64,000 nt of DNA, from the NCBI RefSeq assembly GCF_017876165.1, contig NZ_JAGINQ010000006.1, positions 62,001-126,000 on the forward strand, written 5' to 3'. The DNA is from Azospirillum soli (GTDB taxonomy: Bacteria > Pseudomonadota > Alphaproteobacteria > Azospirillales > Azospirillaceae). Below, piece after piece: positions 24,051 to 36,000 of this stretch; position 1 is the stretch's first letter; each line of letters starts with the position of its first letter. Made by a program: the position numbers and the translations under genes. The notes under the pieces are model-generated. The model saw only the letters and a program-made list of their open reading frames with translations, ran no database searches and had not been told where the DNA came from.

Positions 24051-25100
24051 ATGCCGCGTTCGCCGTTCGGTCTCGCACTGCCGCTCCTGCTGTCGCTTGC
24101 GCTCGCCGCCCCCCTGTCCGTCACCCCTGTGGACGCCCTGGCGAAAACCACCCAAACGCAAACTCAAAAAACGCAAGCCCACGCTCCGGCCAAGCGTACG
24201 GTCACCAAGACCACGACCACCAAAACGGCGGTCAAGACAAAGGCGAAGCCCAAGGCCCGGACGGTGGCCAGGGCCGCCGCCGTCAGTGCGGCCGGCGCGG
24301 CCGTGGGCGCGGCCGCGGGCAAGGGCTTCCAGCCCGTGCACGCCTATGTGCTGATGGACGCCCAGTCCGGCCGGGTCCTCGATTCCAGCAACGCGGACGT
24401 GGTCACCTACCCGGCATCTCTGACCAAGATGATGACGCTGCTGCTGACCTTCGAAGCGCTGGACCGTGGTGCGCTGCGCCTCGACCAGGAACTGCCGGTG
24501 TCGGTGCACGCGACGCGGCAGAAGCCTTCGCGCCTCAACGTCGCCGCCGGTTCGACCATCCGCGTCGAGGACGCGATTCTCGCCCTGACGGTGAAGTCCG
24601 CCAACGACGTCGCCGTCGTCCTGGCCGAGGCGCTGGGCGGCACCGAGGCCCAGTTCGCCGAGATGATGACCGCCAAGGCGCGCGCCCTCGGCATGACCAG
24701 CACCACCTTCCGCAACGCCTCGGGCCTGCCGAACAAGGAGCAGCGGACCACCGCGCGCGACATGGCCAAGCTGTCCAAGGCCGTCGTCAGCCTGCCGCAG
24801 CGCGACTACACCTACTTCAGCCGGACCCGCTTCGACTGGAACGGCACCACGGTCTCCGGCCACAACCGCCTGCTCGGCAAGGTCGAGGGCTACGACGGCA
24901 TCAAGACCGGCTTCGTCAACGCCAGCGGCTTCAACCTCGCCGGCAGCGCCAGCCGCAACGGCCAGCGCCTGATCGCCGTGGTGCTCGGCGGCAGCACCGC
25001 CGTCGTCCGTGACCGCGAGGTCGCCGACCTGCTGGAAAAGGGCTTCAAGGGCACCGCGAAGCAGACCGTCGCCGCCTCCGACGCCAGCGCCGTCCGCTAA
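24051..25100 (+). CDS. D-alanyl-D-alanine carboxypeptidase (DacA/PBP5-like, peptidase S11)
   Basis: 349 aa from ATG 24051 with a signal peptide (about 1-31). A Lys/Thr-rich linker (32-90) precedes the S11 catalytic domain. Active-site triad motifs: S123-x2-K126 (PASLTKMM), S183-A-N185 (VKSANDV) and K285-T-G287 (GIKTGF). The C-terminal DacA-type beta domain is absent, giving a compact form common in Alphaproteobacteria. It trims pentapeptides in the periplasm. Confidence 0.93.
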   Translation: MPRSPFGLALPLLLSLALAAPLSVTPVDALAKTTQTQTQKTQAHAPAKRTVTKTTTTKTAVKTKAKPKARTVARAAAVSAAGAAVGAAAGKGFQPVHAYVLMDAQSGRVLDSSNADVVTYPASLTKMMTLLLTFEALDRGALRLDQELPVSVHATRQKPSRLNVAAGSTIRVEDAILALTVKSANDVAVVLAEALGGTEAQFAEMMTAKARALGMTSTTFRNASGLPNKEQRTTARDMAKLSKAVVSLPQRDYTYFSRTRFDWNGTTVSGHNRLLGKVEGYDGIKTGFVNASGFNLAGSASRNGQRLIAVVLGGSTAVVRDREVADLLEKGFKGTAKQTVAASDASAVR

Positions 25101-25125
25101 CGCGAGGCCAGCGAGGCGATTGGTT

Positions 25126-25395
25126 TCAACCGATCGCCTTCTGCTTCGCCCGAAGCACGTCGAGCTTCGCTTCCAGCTTCCGGATCTTCTTGTCGAGCTT
25201 CCGGCGCCGCTTCAGGCCACCCTTGCCGACGGTGCCGCCCCGCGCACGGATCCGTTCGTTGATGGCGGCCTTCTCCTCGTCGGACAGGCGCTTCCACCCC
25301 TTCACTTCGGCCTTGGTGCGGAAGCAGCCGACACATTCGCCCGCGTCGAAGCGGCAAACCTTGGTGCAGGGGTTCCGGGTGTCCGTCTTGCCCAC
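25126..25395 (-). CDS. DUF1289 family protein
   Basis: 89 aa from GTG 25395. The N-terminal part has the DUF1289 cysteine pattern (NPCTKVCRFD...ECVGCFRTKAE) and a WKRLSDEEKAAI helix. The remainder is a highly basic coiled helix (KRRRKLDKKIRKLEAKLDVL). A small putative metal-binding protein of unknown role, convergent with the carboxypeptidase gene. Confidence 0.85.
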   Translation of the reverse strand: MGKTDTRNPCTKVCRFDAGECVGCFRTKAEVKGWKRLSDEEKAAINERIRARGGTVGKGGLKRRRKLDKKIRKLEAKLDVLRAKQKAIG

Positions 25396-25418
25396 TCCAA
25401 CCTCTATCGGCCCAACCT

Positions 25419-25763
25419 CTATCGGCGCACCCGCCCCGACAGGCAGGCGTCGCGCGCCCGATTGTCGAGATCGCTGACCCGCGCGTCAACCGGCCCTTCC
25501 GACCGGTAGCGTTCGACCGGCAGCGCCGCGCCCGCCTTGCTTCCTTCCCTGCGGTGCCAAGACAGCACGCAAGCGCACAGCCGCGCCGCGTCCACCGTGT
25601 CCGAGGCGTTGGCCGCCGCGAAGGGGCCGCCTTCGCAGGCCGCCAGGAATTCCCGGTTGTCCGCCGCGCGCCCGCCGTCCGACGGATCGCCGCCGAAGAT
25701 CACGAAGGCGGCACCGCACACGAACAGGAACAACAGGAACAGGGAGCGGAATTGGCGGAACAC
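25419..25763 (-). CDS. Small exported or membrane-anchored protein, unknown
   Basis: 114 aa from GTG 25763. One N-terminal hydrophobic span (SLFLLFLFVCGAAFVIFG) is followed by a short globular part with four Cys (AACEGG, LCACVLSW, DACLSG), suggesting a disulfide-bearing periplasmic domain. No family recognised. 23 bp upstream of the DUF1289 gene on the same strand. Confidence 0.55.
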   Translation of the reverse strand: MFRQFRSLFLLFLFVCGAAFVIFGGDPSDGGRAADNREFLAACEGGPFAAANASDTVDAARLCACVLSWHRREGSKAGAALPVERYRSEGPVDARVSDLDNRARDACLSGRVRR

Positions 25764-25878
25764 CGGCTGGCCTTTTCTTTAGGGGCTTCTGATTGGGGAG
25801 CCTTCCTTTTGCACCAGTTCCGCGCCCTCGTGAACCCTTCCCACGCTTCCCATGTTTTTCGACGTGGGAGGATGCCGG

Positions 25879-26193
25879 ATGACCACGCTCTTGCCGACCA
25901 CCCCTTTGCACGACGCCGTATCGTCCTGGCTGGCGACCCTCGACGTGGTCGGGGACCGCCGCAGCGCCGGCCCCTACGCCTGGATGCGCGACGGGTTGGC
26001 CGACCTCGTGCCCATCGCGGAGGCCGCCGAACCGAGCCCTCTCCGGGACGCCGTGCTGAAACTGGCCGAGGCGTACGACGACGTGTGCGTGCTGGCCGCC
26101 GCCGGGCTTAACCTCACCGTCGAGACGCGCGGAGCCGCCGTCGAGCGCGTCGTCCGGCGCTTCGACAGCGTGGCGCGCCTCGTAGAAGAATGA
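25879..26193 (+). CDS. Hypothetical protein
   Basis: 104 aa from ATG 25879, with GGGAGG upstream. Helical, soluble and acidic-amphipathic (LHDAVSSWLATLDVVGDRR; LRDAVLKLAEAYDDVCVLAAAGL). No domain recognised. Convergent with the LigD-like gene. Confidence 0.55.
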   Translation: MTTLLPTTPLHDAVSSWLATLDVVGDRRSAGPYAWMRDGLADLVPIAEAAEPSPLRDAVLKLAEAYDDVCVLAAAGLNLTVETRGAAVERVVRRFDSVARLVEE

Positions 26194-26214
26194 GCGTCGA
26201 AGAATGAGCCCCCC

Positions 26215-27048
26215 TCACCCCGGCAAGCGCTGCCGCACCTCGAAGAACTCTTCCCACGGATCGCCTTTCGGCATGTCGCCGATGCCGTGGCGCAGCGCCG
26301 CCGGATCGTCGCCCAGCGCCTCCCACGCCAGCGGCAGCGCCACGGGCGCGCCGGGCCGCGCGCGGGTCGAATAGGGCGCGACCGCCGTAGCGCCCCGGCT
26401 GTTGCGCAGATGGTCGAGGAAGATCCGCCCTTCCCGAGCCTCTTTCAGGGGATTGGTCGTGTAGCGCTCCGGCTGTTCATCCGCCAGCCGCGCCGCCACG
26501 TCATGGGCGAACTCCTTCACCGCATCCCAACCGGCGCGCGGCTCCACCGGGACCACCACATGCAGCCCCTTGCCTCCGGTTGTCTTGACGAAGCTCTGCA
26601 ACCCCAGCCCGTCCAGTGCTGCGCGAATCGCCCGCGCGCCCTCCACCACATGCGCCCAGGGCACGCCGTCGTCCGGGTCGAAGTCGAAGACGATGCGGTC
26701 CGGCCGCTCCAGATCGTCAACCGTCGCACCCCAGGGATGAAGCTCCAGAACGCCCATCTGCACCAGCGCGACGAGGCCGCTCGCGTCGTCCACCGCCAGC
26801 CACTCGTCATCCCCGTCGCGCACCCGCCGCACCGCCTTGGGCAATCCGGCCCACGGGTGCTTCTGGACGAAACAGGCCTTTTCATTCCCCGACGGGCAAC
26901 GCACCAGAGTCAGCGGCCGGTTCGCCACATGCGGCAGGATGCGGCCGGCGATGCCGGCGTAATAGGCCGCCAGATCGCCCTTGGTGATCCCTTGCGTCCG
27001 CCACAGCACCCGCTCCGGGTGGGTCAAAGTGATTCCGGCAATCTCCAT
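26215..27048 (-). CDS. Stand-alone LigD polymerase (primase-like) domain protein
   Basis: 277 aa from ATG 27048 (MEIAGITLTHPERVLW). The whole chain matches the LigD polymerase domain: LTHPERVLW...TKGDLAAYYAGIAGRILPH, the metal site IVFDFDPDDGVPW, TTGGKGLHVVVPV and the late NSRGATAVAPYS. Ligase and phosphoesterase domains are missing, and no ku gene is next to it. Such proteins fill ends during bacterial non-homologous end joining or act as stand-alone primase-polymerases. Confidence 0.88.
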   Translation of the reverse strand: MEIAGITLTHPERVLWRTQGITKGDLAAYYAGIAGRILPHVANRPLTLVRCPSGNEKACFVQKHPWAGLPKAVRRVRDGDDEWLAVDDASGLVALVQMGVLELHPWGATVDDLERPDRIVFDFDPDDGVPWAHVVEGARAIRAALDGLGLQSFVKTTGGKGLHVVVPVEPRAGWDAVKEFAHDVAARLADEQPERYTTNPLKEAREGRIFLDHLRNSRGATAVAPYSTRARPGAPVALPLAWEALGDDPAALRHGIGDMPKGDPWEEFFEVRQRLPG

Positions 27049-27139
27049 AATCGGGCAACACCGGACACGGCAAAACTGATCCGAGGGGGTTGCAGGAATT
27101 CCGTTTGCCGACAGCCGCCGGTCGCACCAGACTGGCCGC

Positions 27140-28375
27140 ATGCCACATTCCCCAGTTTCGCCCGCGCGGGCGCAGGCCGTCCCCTTCGCCGAGTTCGTCG
27201 CCCTCATCGCTCTGCTGATGGCGCTGACGGCGCTGTCCATCGACATCATGCTAGTCGCGCTGCCGGACATCGTGCGGTCCTACGGGGTGACCGGGGCGAA
27301 CGACCGGCAGCTGGTCGTCACCGCCTACATGCTGGGCTTCGCCACCGGACAGCCCTTCCATGGCCCCCTATCCGACCGTTTCGGGCGCAAGCCGGTGCTG
27401 GCCGTCGGGCTGGTCATCTTCGCCATCGGGTCGCTGTGCGCCGCCGTCGCCCCCAGCTTCGCCACGATGCTCGCCGCGCGCGCCCTCCAGGGGTTCGGCG
27501 CGGCAGCCCCGCGCATCGTCGCCATCGCCATCGTGCGCGACCGCTTCGTCGGGCGCGAGATGGCGCGGGTGATGTCCTTCGCCATGATGATCTTCATCAT
27601 CGTGCCCGTCATCGCTCCGGCTCTGGGTGAGGGCATCCTGCATCTCGGCGCATGGCCCTGGATCTTCGGCGTTCTGTTCCTGGCCGCCGTCACCGCCTTC
27701 GCCTGGTCGATGCTGCGCCTGACGGAGACCCGCCCGGCGGAAGACCGCATGCCGCTGTCCGGGACCGCCCTCGGCCATGCCTTTGGCAAGGTGGTGGGGA
27801 ATCGCGTGACGCTGGGTTACACGGTCGCCATGGGCTTCATGTTCGGCGGCCTACTCAGCTACGTCGGCAGCGCCCAGCAGATCTTCGTGGACGTCTATGA
27901 GCTGGGCGACCTGTTCCCGCTGGCCTTCGGCTCCATCGCCGCCGTCATGGCGCTGGCGTCGCTGACCAACGCGCGGCTGGTCGGGCGGCTCGGCATGCGC
28001 CGGGTGTCGCACACGGCGCTGCTCGCCCAGGTCGCCGCCTGCGCCGTCGTGGCAGTCCTCGGCTTTCCCGAACAGCCGCCCCTGATCGCGCTTGGCGCCT
28101 TCATGTCCGTCATCTTCTTCTGCTTCGGCCTGATCGCGCCGAACTTCAACGCCATGGCCATGGAACCGCTCGGCCACGTGGCGGGCATGGGGTCGTCCTT
28201 CATCGGCTTCTACACCACGGCGGCGGGTGCCTTCGTCGGTTGGTTGATCGGCCAGTCCTTCGACGGGACCGTTCGGCCGCTGACCATCGGCTTCGCCTGT
28301 CTGGGCGTGCTGGCGCTGCTGACCGTCCTGGCGACCGAGCGCGGCAAGCTGATGCAGCCGCACCACGGTCCGTAA
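27140..28375 (+). CDS. MFS multidrug transporter (Bcr/CflA-like)
   Basis: 411 aa with about 12 membrane spans. MFS motif A appears in loop 2-3 (GPLSDRFGRKPVL), and ALQGFGAAAPRIVAIAIVRDRF matches the Bcr/CflA drug-efflux subfamily. Likely a proton-coupled exporter in the inner membrane; the substrate cannot be inferred. It is divergent from the LigD-like gene. Confidence 0.9.
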   Translation: MPHSPVSPARAQAVPFAEFVALIALLMALTALSIDIMLVALPDIVRSYGVTGANDRQLVVTAYMLGFATGQPFHGPLSDRFGRKPVLAVGLVIFAIGSLCAAVAPSFATMLAARALQGFGAAAPRIVAIAIVRDRFVGREMARVMSFAMMIFIIVPVIAPALGEGILHLGAWPWIFGVLFLAAVTAFAWSMLRLTETRPAEDRMPLSGTALGHAFGKVVGNRVTLGYTVAMGFMFGGLLSYVGSAQQIFVDVYELGDLFPLAFGSIAAVMALASLTNARLVGRLGMRRVSHTALLAQVAACAVVAVLGFPEQPPLIALGAFMSVIFFCFGLIAPNFNAMAMEPLGHVAGMGSSFIGFYTTAAGAFVGWLIGQSFDGTVRPLTIGFACLGVLALLTVLATERGKLMQPHHGP

Positions 28376-28488
28376 ATCCATTCCGGACACCGGCCAAAGG
28401 TCAGAGGAACCGGCCCTTTGTGCTGGTATTGCCGAGGATTAGAGGTGTGTCACACTGACGCGGAGTGAAGGCATCGAAAGGCGTCCTT

Positions 28489-30965
<2,477 letters not shown>

Positions 30966-30988
30966 CGAAACTTGCGAAAAGGTCGCCC

Positions 30989-31624
30989 ATGCCCATACCG
31001 ACGCTCACCGTCATCGACCATCCCCTGGTCCAGCACAAGCTGACCCTGCTGCGCCGCAAGGAGACCCCCACGGCCCGCTTTCAGGAGGTGATGCGGGAGC
31101 TGTCGCAGCTGATGGGCTATGAACTGACGCGCGACCTGCCGCTCGAAGAATGCCCGGTTGAAACGCCGCTGACCAGCTTCGACGCGCCCCTCCTGACCGG
31201 CAAGAAGCTCTGCCTCGTTTCCATCATGCGGGCCGGGCAAGGCATGCTGGATGGCATGCGCGCCCTGCTGCCCTCGGCCCGCATCGGCCACATCGGCCTT
31301 TACCGCGACCAGGAAACCCTAACCCCCGTCGAATACTTCTTCAAGGTGCCGGAGGACATCGAGGAACGGCTGGTCATCCTGCTCGATCCCATGCTTGCCA
31401 CCGGGCACACGGCGACGGCGGCCGTGCACCGGTTGAGGGAAGCGGGTGCGGTGTCCATCAAGCTGGCGATCCTCGTCGCCGCTCCGGAAGGGCTGCGGAA
31501 CTTCCACGACGCGCACCCCGACGTGCCCGTCTACGCCGCCGCCGTGGATTCAAGGCTGGACGAGAACGGCTACATCCTGCCCGGCCTCGGCGACGCGGGC
31601 GATCGCCTTTACGGCACGCGCTGA
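30989..31624 (+). CDS. upp: Uracil phosphoribosyltransferase
   Basis: 211 aa, family length. It contains the [19 protein letters not shown] start, [15 protein letters not shown], the PRPP loop [17 protein letters not shown] and the uracil-site end [18 protein letters not shown]. It converts uracil and PRPP to UMP. In the URC operon it activates uracil before ring breakdown, as Fur1 does in yeast. 23 bp after urc4. Confidence 0.95.
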   Translation: MPIPTLTVIDHPLVQHKLTLLRRKETPTARFQEVMRELSQLMGYELTRDLPLEECPVETPLTSFDAPLLTGKKLCLVSIMRAGQGMLDGMRALLPSARIGHIGLYRDQETLTPVEYFFKVPEDIEERLVILLDPMLATGHTATAAVHRLREAGAVSIKLAILVAAPEGLRNFHDAHPDVPVYAAAVDSRLDENGYILPGLGDAGDRLYGTR

Positions 31625-31770
31625 ATCCAACGTCCGGTTGATCGAATCTGTCAACAGGCACAGGCGACAGAACAATCGTCCGGTCTCCGCATCGACTTTA
31701 TGCAACGGTTCAGTTCCGGCGAGAAACACTGTAATCTCAACGCCGGTGAAGACACGGGCAAACGCGGACG

Positions 31771-32817
31771 ATGCTTACCCCCAGCGACGAACGATTGCCC
31801 ATCCTGCGCTTCGACAGCAGCACCGCGCCGACCCGGGAGGCGTTTGATCTCTGGCATGACCAGATGGCGCTGATCTTCGACGTGGAGGTGATCGACCATG
31901 ACAACGATCACGGCTTTCACGGCGTCCTGGAGACCTTCCATCTCGGCAGCCTTCTGCTGGGGCGCTGCGAGTCGGTCACCCAGCGCTTCACGCGGCCTCC
32001 CCGGCTCATTGGGCACAGCGGGCTGGACCATTATCTGATCCAGTTCATCGAACGGGGCGGGTCCGGCGGACGGATGGGCGGCCGCGAGATGCAGGCCCAC
32101 GCCGGCGACGTGACCATCATCGATCTCGCGCAGCCGACCACCACCATCGACAGCGATTTCTCGACTCTCACCCTCTGCATCCCGCGCGAGGTGCTGGCGC
32201 CGCTGATGTCTTCCCCCGACGCGCTGCACGGCGTTGTGCTGCCGGCCGCCAGCCCCACGGGTTCGCTGCTGGGCACCCATATCCAATCCCTCTACAAGGC
32301 GGCAAATTCCCTGTCCGCCCGCGACGCCATGGCGGTCGCCCGTGGCTCGGCGGCCTTCGTCGCCGGTTGCCTGGGACCGGCGCTGGACGCGCTCGACCTC
32401 GTGCTGCCGGCAATGCGGACCAACCGGCTGAACAGCATCAAGCGCTACATCGAGGACAATCTCGCCAACCCGGAGCTGGACGCGGCGCTCATCGCGCAGG
32501 CAGCCGGACTGTCGCGCCCGACGCTTTACCGGCTGTTCGAACCGATGGGGGGTGTGGCCGCCTATGTCCTGCAGCGCCGCCTGTCTCGAGCCGTCGCCGA
32601 CCTGATGAATCCGAACGAGCGCCGACGGATCGTGGACATCGCCCACCATTGGGGCTTCAGTTCGGAGACGGCGTTCAGCCGGGCCTTCCGCACCGCCTTT
32701 GGGCTGTCGCCCCGCGACGCGCGCAACGCCCGTGGTCAGCCACGGGCCGGGCAGCCCCAGGGGGCCGACCCGGCCGACGAATTCAAGCGTTGGTTCCGCA
32801 CGCTTGCGGCGCTGTAG
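31771..32817 (+). CDS. AraC-family transcriptional regulator
   Basis: 348 aa. An N-terminal AraC_binding_2-like sensing domain (about 20-190; FHGVLETFHLGSLLLGRCESV, YLIQFIERGGSGG) precedes the double helix-turn-helix (about 240-335) with NPELDAALIAQAAGLSRPTLYRLF and IAHHWGFSSETAFSRAFRTAFGLSPRDAR. It follows the urc1-urc4-upp operon in the same direction after 146 bp and may regulate it, although that gap allows an independent promoter. Confidence 0.9.
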   Translation: MLTPSDERLPILRFDSSTAPTREAFDLWHDQMALIFDVEVIDHDNDHGFHGVLETFHLGSLLLGRCESVTQRFTRPPRLIGHSGLDHYLIQFIERGGSGGRMGGREMQAHAGDVTIIDLAQPTTTIDSDFSTLTLCIPREVLAPLMSSPDALHGVVLPAASPTGSLLGTHIQSLYKAANSLSARDAMAVARGSAAFVAGCLGPALDALDLVLPAMRTNRLNSIKRYIEDNLANPELDAALIAQAAGLSRPTLYRLFEPMGGVAAYVLQRRLSRAVADLMNPNERRRIVDIAHHWGFSSETAFSRAFRTAFGLSPRDARNARGQPRAGQPQGADPADEFKRWFRTLAAL

Positions 32818-33031
32818 CCGCTCGACGCTTCGGGTAGCGCCATCCCCTCATTGCACGTTTGAGACGGCAAGTTTGAGACGCTGTGCCAAGTCTTTGAGAC
32901 GCGGCGGCGGGCGAAGATTCGGCACGGTTGTTATCGTGGCGTTTCTTTGCCCGCAACCCGGCGGGGCATCGGACGACCGGTGAGGCCACTCGCTCCCGTC
33001 CGGGACCTCGCCCCTATCGTCCAGCCCCGCC

Positions 33032-36000
33032 ATGCACGACACCGCCACCAATCCCGACTCGTTCCAGACCGGCTCCCGGATCGGTCCCGCGCGCTCCATC
33101 CTCATCGCGGATCGCGAACTGGAGAACGTCGGCCACCTGCTGGACGGGTTGAAAGGTGGCGTCGAGCTGCGTTTCCTCGGCCAGGACGAGACGCCGGTAA
33201 GCGCCCTGAAAAGCGCGTTGGGCGAGGACGGGGTGAAGGCCGTCCACCTTCTGGGCCACGGCGCGCCCGGCCGGATGGTCTTTCCGTCCGGCATTCTCGA
33301 CGCCGCCTCCCTGACGGAGATTCCCGCCGGGACCGGACGCGGGGTGGAGGTGGTCCTCTACGGGTGCCGCACCGGCGCGGGTGCGCCGGGCCGCGCCCTG
33401 CTCGACGCGGTCGCGCGGCACACAGGGGCGCCGGTCCGCGCTGCCACGCACTGGGTCGGCAGCGCCGCGAAGGGCGGTTCCTGGCGGCTCGACGCCCGGC
33501 GCGGCCGGCCGACCGAAGCCGTCGCCTTTTCCGAAGCGGCCACCGCGCGCTACCCCCACCTGCTGGACAGCGACCCCTACGCCACCGTCAACCCGCTGAC
33601 CACCAGCGACACGTCGCCGACCCTGACCGGGACCGTCGGCAATCAGGGGAGCCTGGCGCTCATCGTCGCCGTCAATGGGACGGATTACAGGATCACGCCG
33701 ACCGGCTCGACCTGGAGCCTCGATCTGCCGGAAGGGATCATCGGCCCCGACCGGCTGCAGGTGGACGTGGTCGTCTCCCTCTTCGACGAGATCGACGGGA
33801 TCTGGATGGAGGCCGACCGGCAAGCCCTGCGGTACGACGCGACGCCGGCCTATGTGACCCTCACCTCGCCGACCCTGACCAACGACGCCACGCCGACCCT
33901 GTGGGGCTATACCGAATACAACTCCACGGTCACGGTCACGGTCGGTGGTGCCACCTACAGCCTGTTCGTCCCGGGAAGCCCGTTCACGCCCGACCGGGCG
34001 TGGTCTCTCGATCTCGGCAGTGCCACGCCGTCTTCCGGCACACTGTCGCTCGACACGAACGGGCCCAACACCGTTACGCTTCAGGCCGTTGACCAAGCGG
34101 GCAATCCCTCCCCGGAAGAGACCATCACCCTGACCATCGACACCACGCCGCCGTCCGTCAGCATCGGAACGGTCGCTGGGGATGACCGGATCAACGGCGT
34201 CGAGGATGACGATGCCGTCGCCGTTTCCGGCACCACGACCGGGGCCGAGGCCGGTCGGACGGTAACCGTCCGCGTCGGTTCGGTCGTGAGGACGGGGACC
34301 GTCGCGGCCGACGGGACCTGGACGGCCTCCCTGCTCTCCGCCGATCTGGCCGGCCTGTCCGAAGGCACGCTGACCGTCACCGCCGACGTGAGCGACGCGG
34401 CCGGCAACGCCGCCACCCAGGCGAGCCGGACCGTCCTTTACGACCGCACCGCGCCGACGACGACGATCAGCGGCATCGCCCTGTCGCAGGACACCGGCAG
34501 CCTGACCGACGATTTCGTGACCGCGACCGCGCTCCAGACCGTCACCGCCACTCTGTTGTCCGCCCTGCAGACGGGCGAGGCGCTTTATGGCTCGACCGAT
34601 GGCGGAACGACCTGGACCGACGTCAGTGCCTTCGTGACGGACAAGGCGATCGCCTGGACGGGCGCGACCCTGTCGGGCAGTTCCTCGCTGCAATTCCGGG
34701 TCAGCGACACCGCCGGGAACCATGCCCCCGTGGCCATCCAGGACTATCGGCTGGACGACACGGCGCCGACCCTCGACACGGCGGCCGGCCAAGTGTCCGG
34801 CGGCAGCCTGACCCTGAACTTCAGCGAAGCCGTGATCCTTCCCGACGATCCGGCCGCGAAGACCGCCGGCATGTCGGTGACGGTGGCGGGACAGACCGTC
34901 GCCATCACCGACGTGGCCGGATCGGGAAGCCGGACCCTGACCCTGACGCTGGCGACCCCCACCACGGCCGGGCAGGCTGCCACCTTCACCTATGACCCGG
35001 CGGCAACCGGCAGCGGGCTGAGCGACACGGCGGGCAACGAGGCCGCCGCGATCTCCGCGACCCTCGCCAACGTCCTTCCTCCGCCGCCCCCTCCTCCTCC
35101 TCCTCCTCCTCCGCCTCCACCACCGCCACCCTCGGACAGCGGTGGTTCCACCACGACGATCGGCGGGGTTCCGGTGACCACGGTCAGGACCACGAACGCG
35201 GACGGCTCCACCACCCAGACCCTTTCCGTTCCCCCGACCGCCACCGGCGCGGCTCCGGTCATTCCGCTGGTGTCCTCGGATGGAGCGTCGCTGACGGCCC
35301 AACTGCCGGCCGGATTCGGATTGCAGGTCACGGGCTCTGCGACGCCGCAGTCCGCCGACGCGGCGAAGGCCGGCCTGAAGCGTCAGTTGGAAACCCTGAC
35401 CTCCGGGACGGCGGGCGCCGAGGAACTGGCCGGGGAGAATTCGGGCTTCCTAAACAGCCTGCCGAGCACCGGCGCCGTGCTGGTGCAGACCCTGACGCCG
35501 ACCGTGACGGGAGGCGCCACGCCCGGCGCCCCCTTGGTCATCAGCGGCAGCGCGACCGCCAGCGGCACGCCGACCGCTTTGCTGATCGACACGCGCAACC
35601 TGCCGCCGGGCACCGTGCTTGAACTCCAGAACGTCGCGTTCGCGGCGGTGATCGGCAACGTCCAAGTGGCCGGCGGCGAGGGATCGCAGAATGTCTGGGG
35701 CGACGGCGCCACCCAGTACATCGTTCTGGGCGCCGACGACGACACGCTGCATGGCGGCGGCGGCGACGATTTCATCGGGTCGAAGACCGGCAACGACCTG
35801 CTGTACGGCGACCAGGGCAACGACACCGTCCAGGGCGGGGAGGATCACGACACCCTGTTCGGCGGCAGCGACAACGACCTGATCTTCGGCAATCAGGGCA
35901 GCGACCTGCTGCTGGGCAACATGGGCGCCGATACGCTGTACGGAGGGCGGGACAACGACACGCTCCACGGCGGACGGGACGACGACCAACTGAGTGGCGA

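Noticed and set aside
35078-35131. CCT/CCG tract as a CRISPR-like or tandem regulatory repeat
   Set aside because: It is in frame within a coding sequence and encodes a polyproline hinge.
33014-35302. A 762-codon open frame on the minus strand opposite the RTX gene
   Set aside because: It is antisense to a clear multi-domain RTX protein. Long antisense frames are expected in 68-70 % GC coding DNA; its composition is Gly/Arg-rich without domains.
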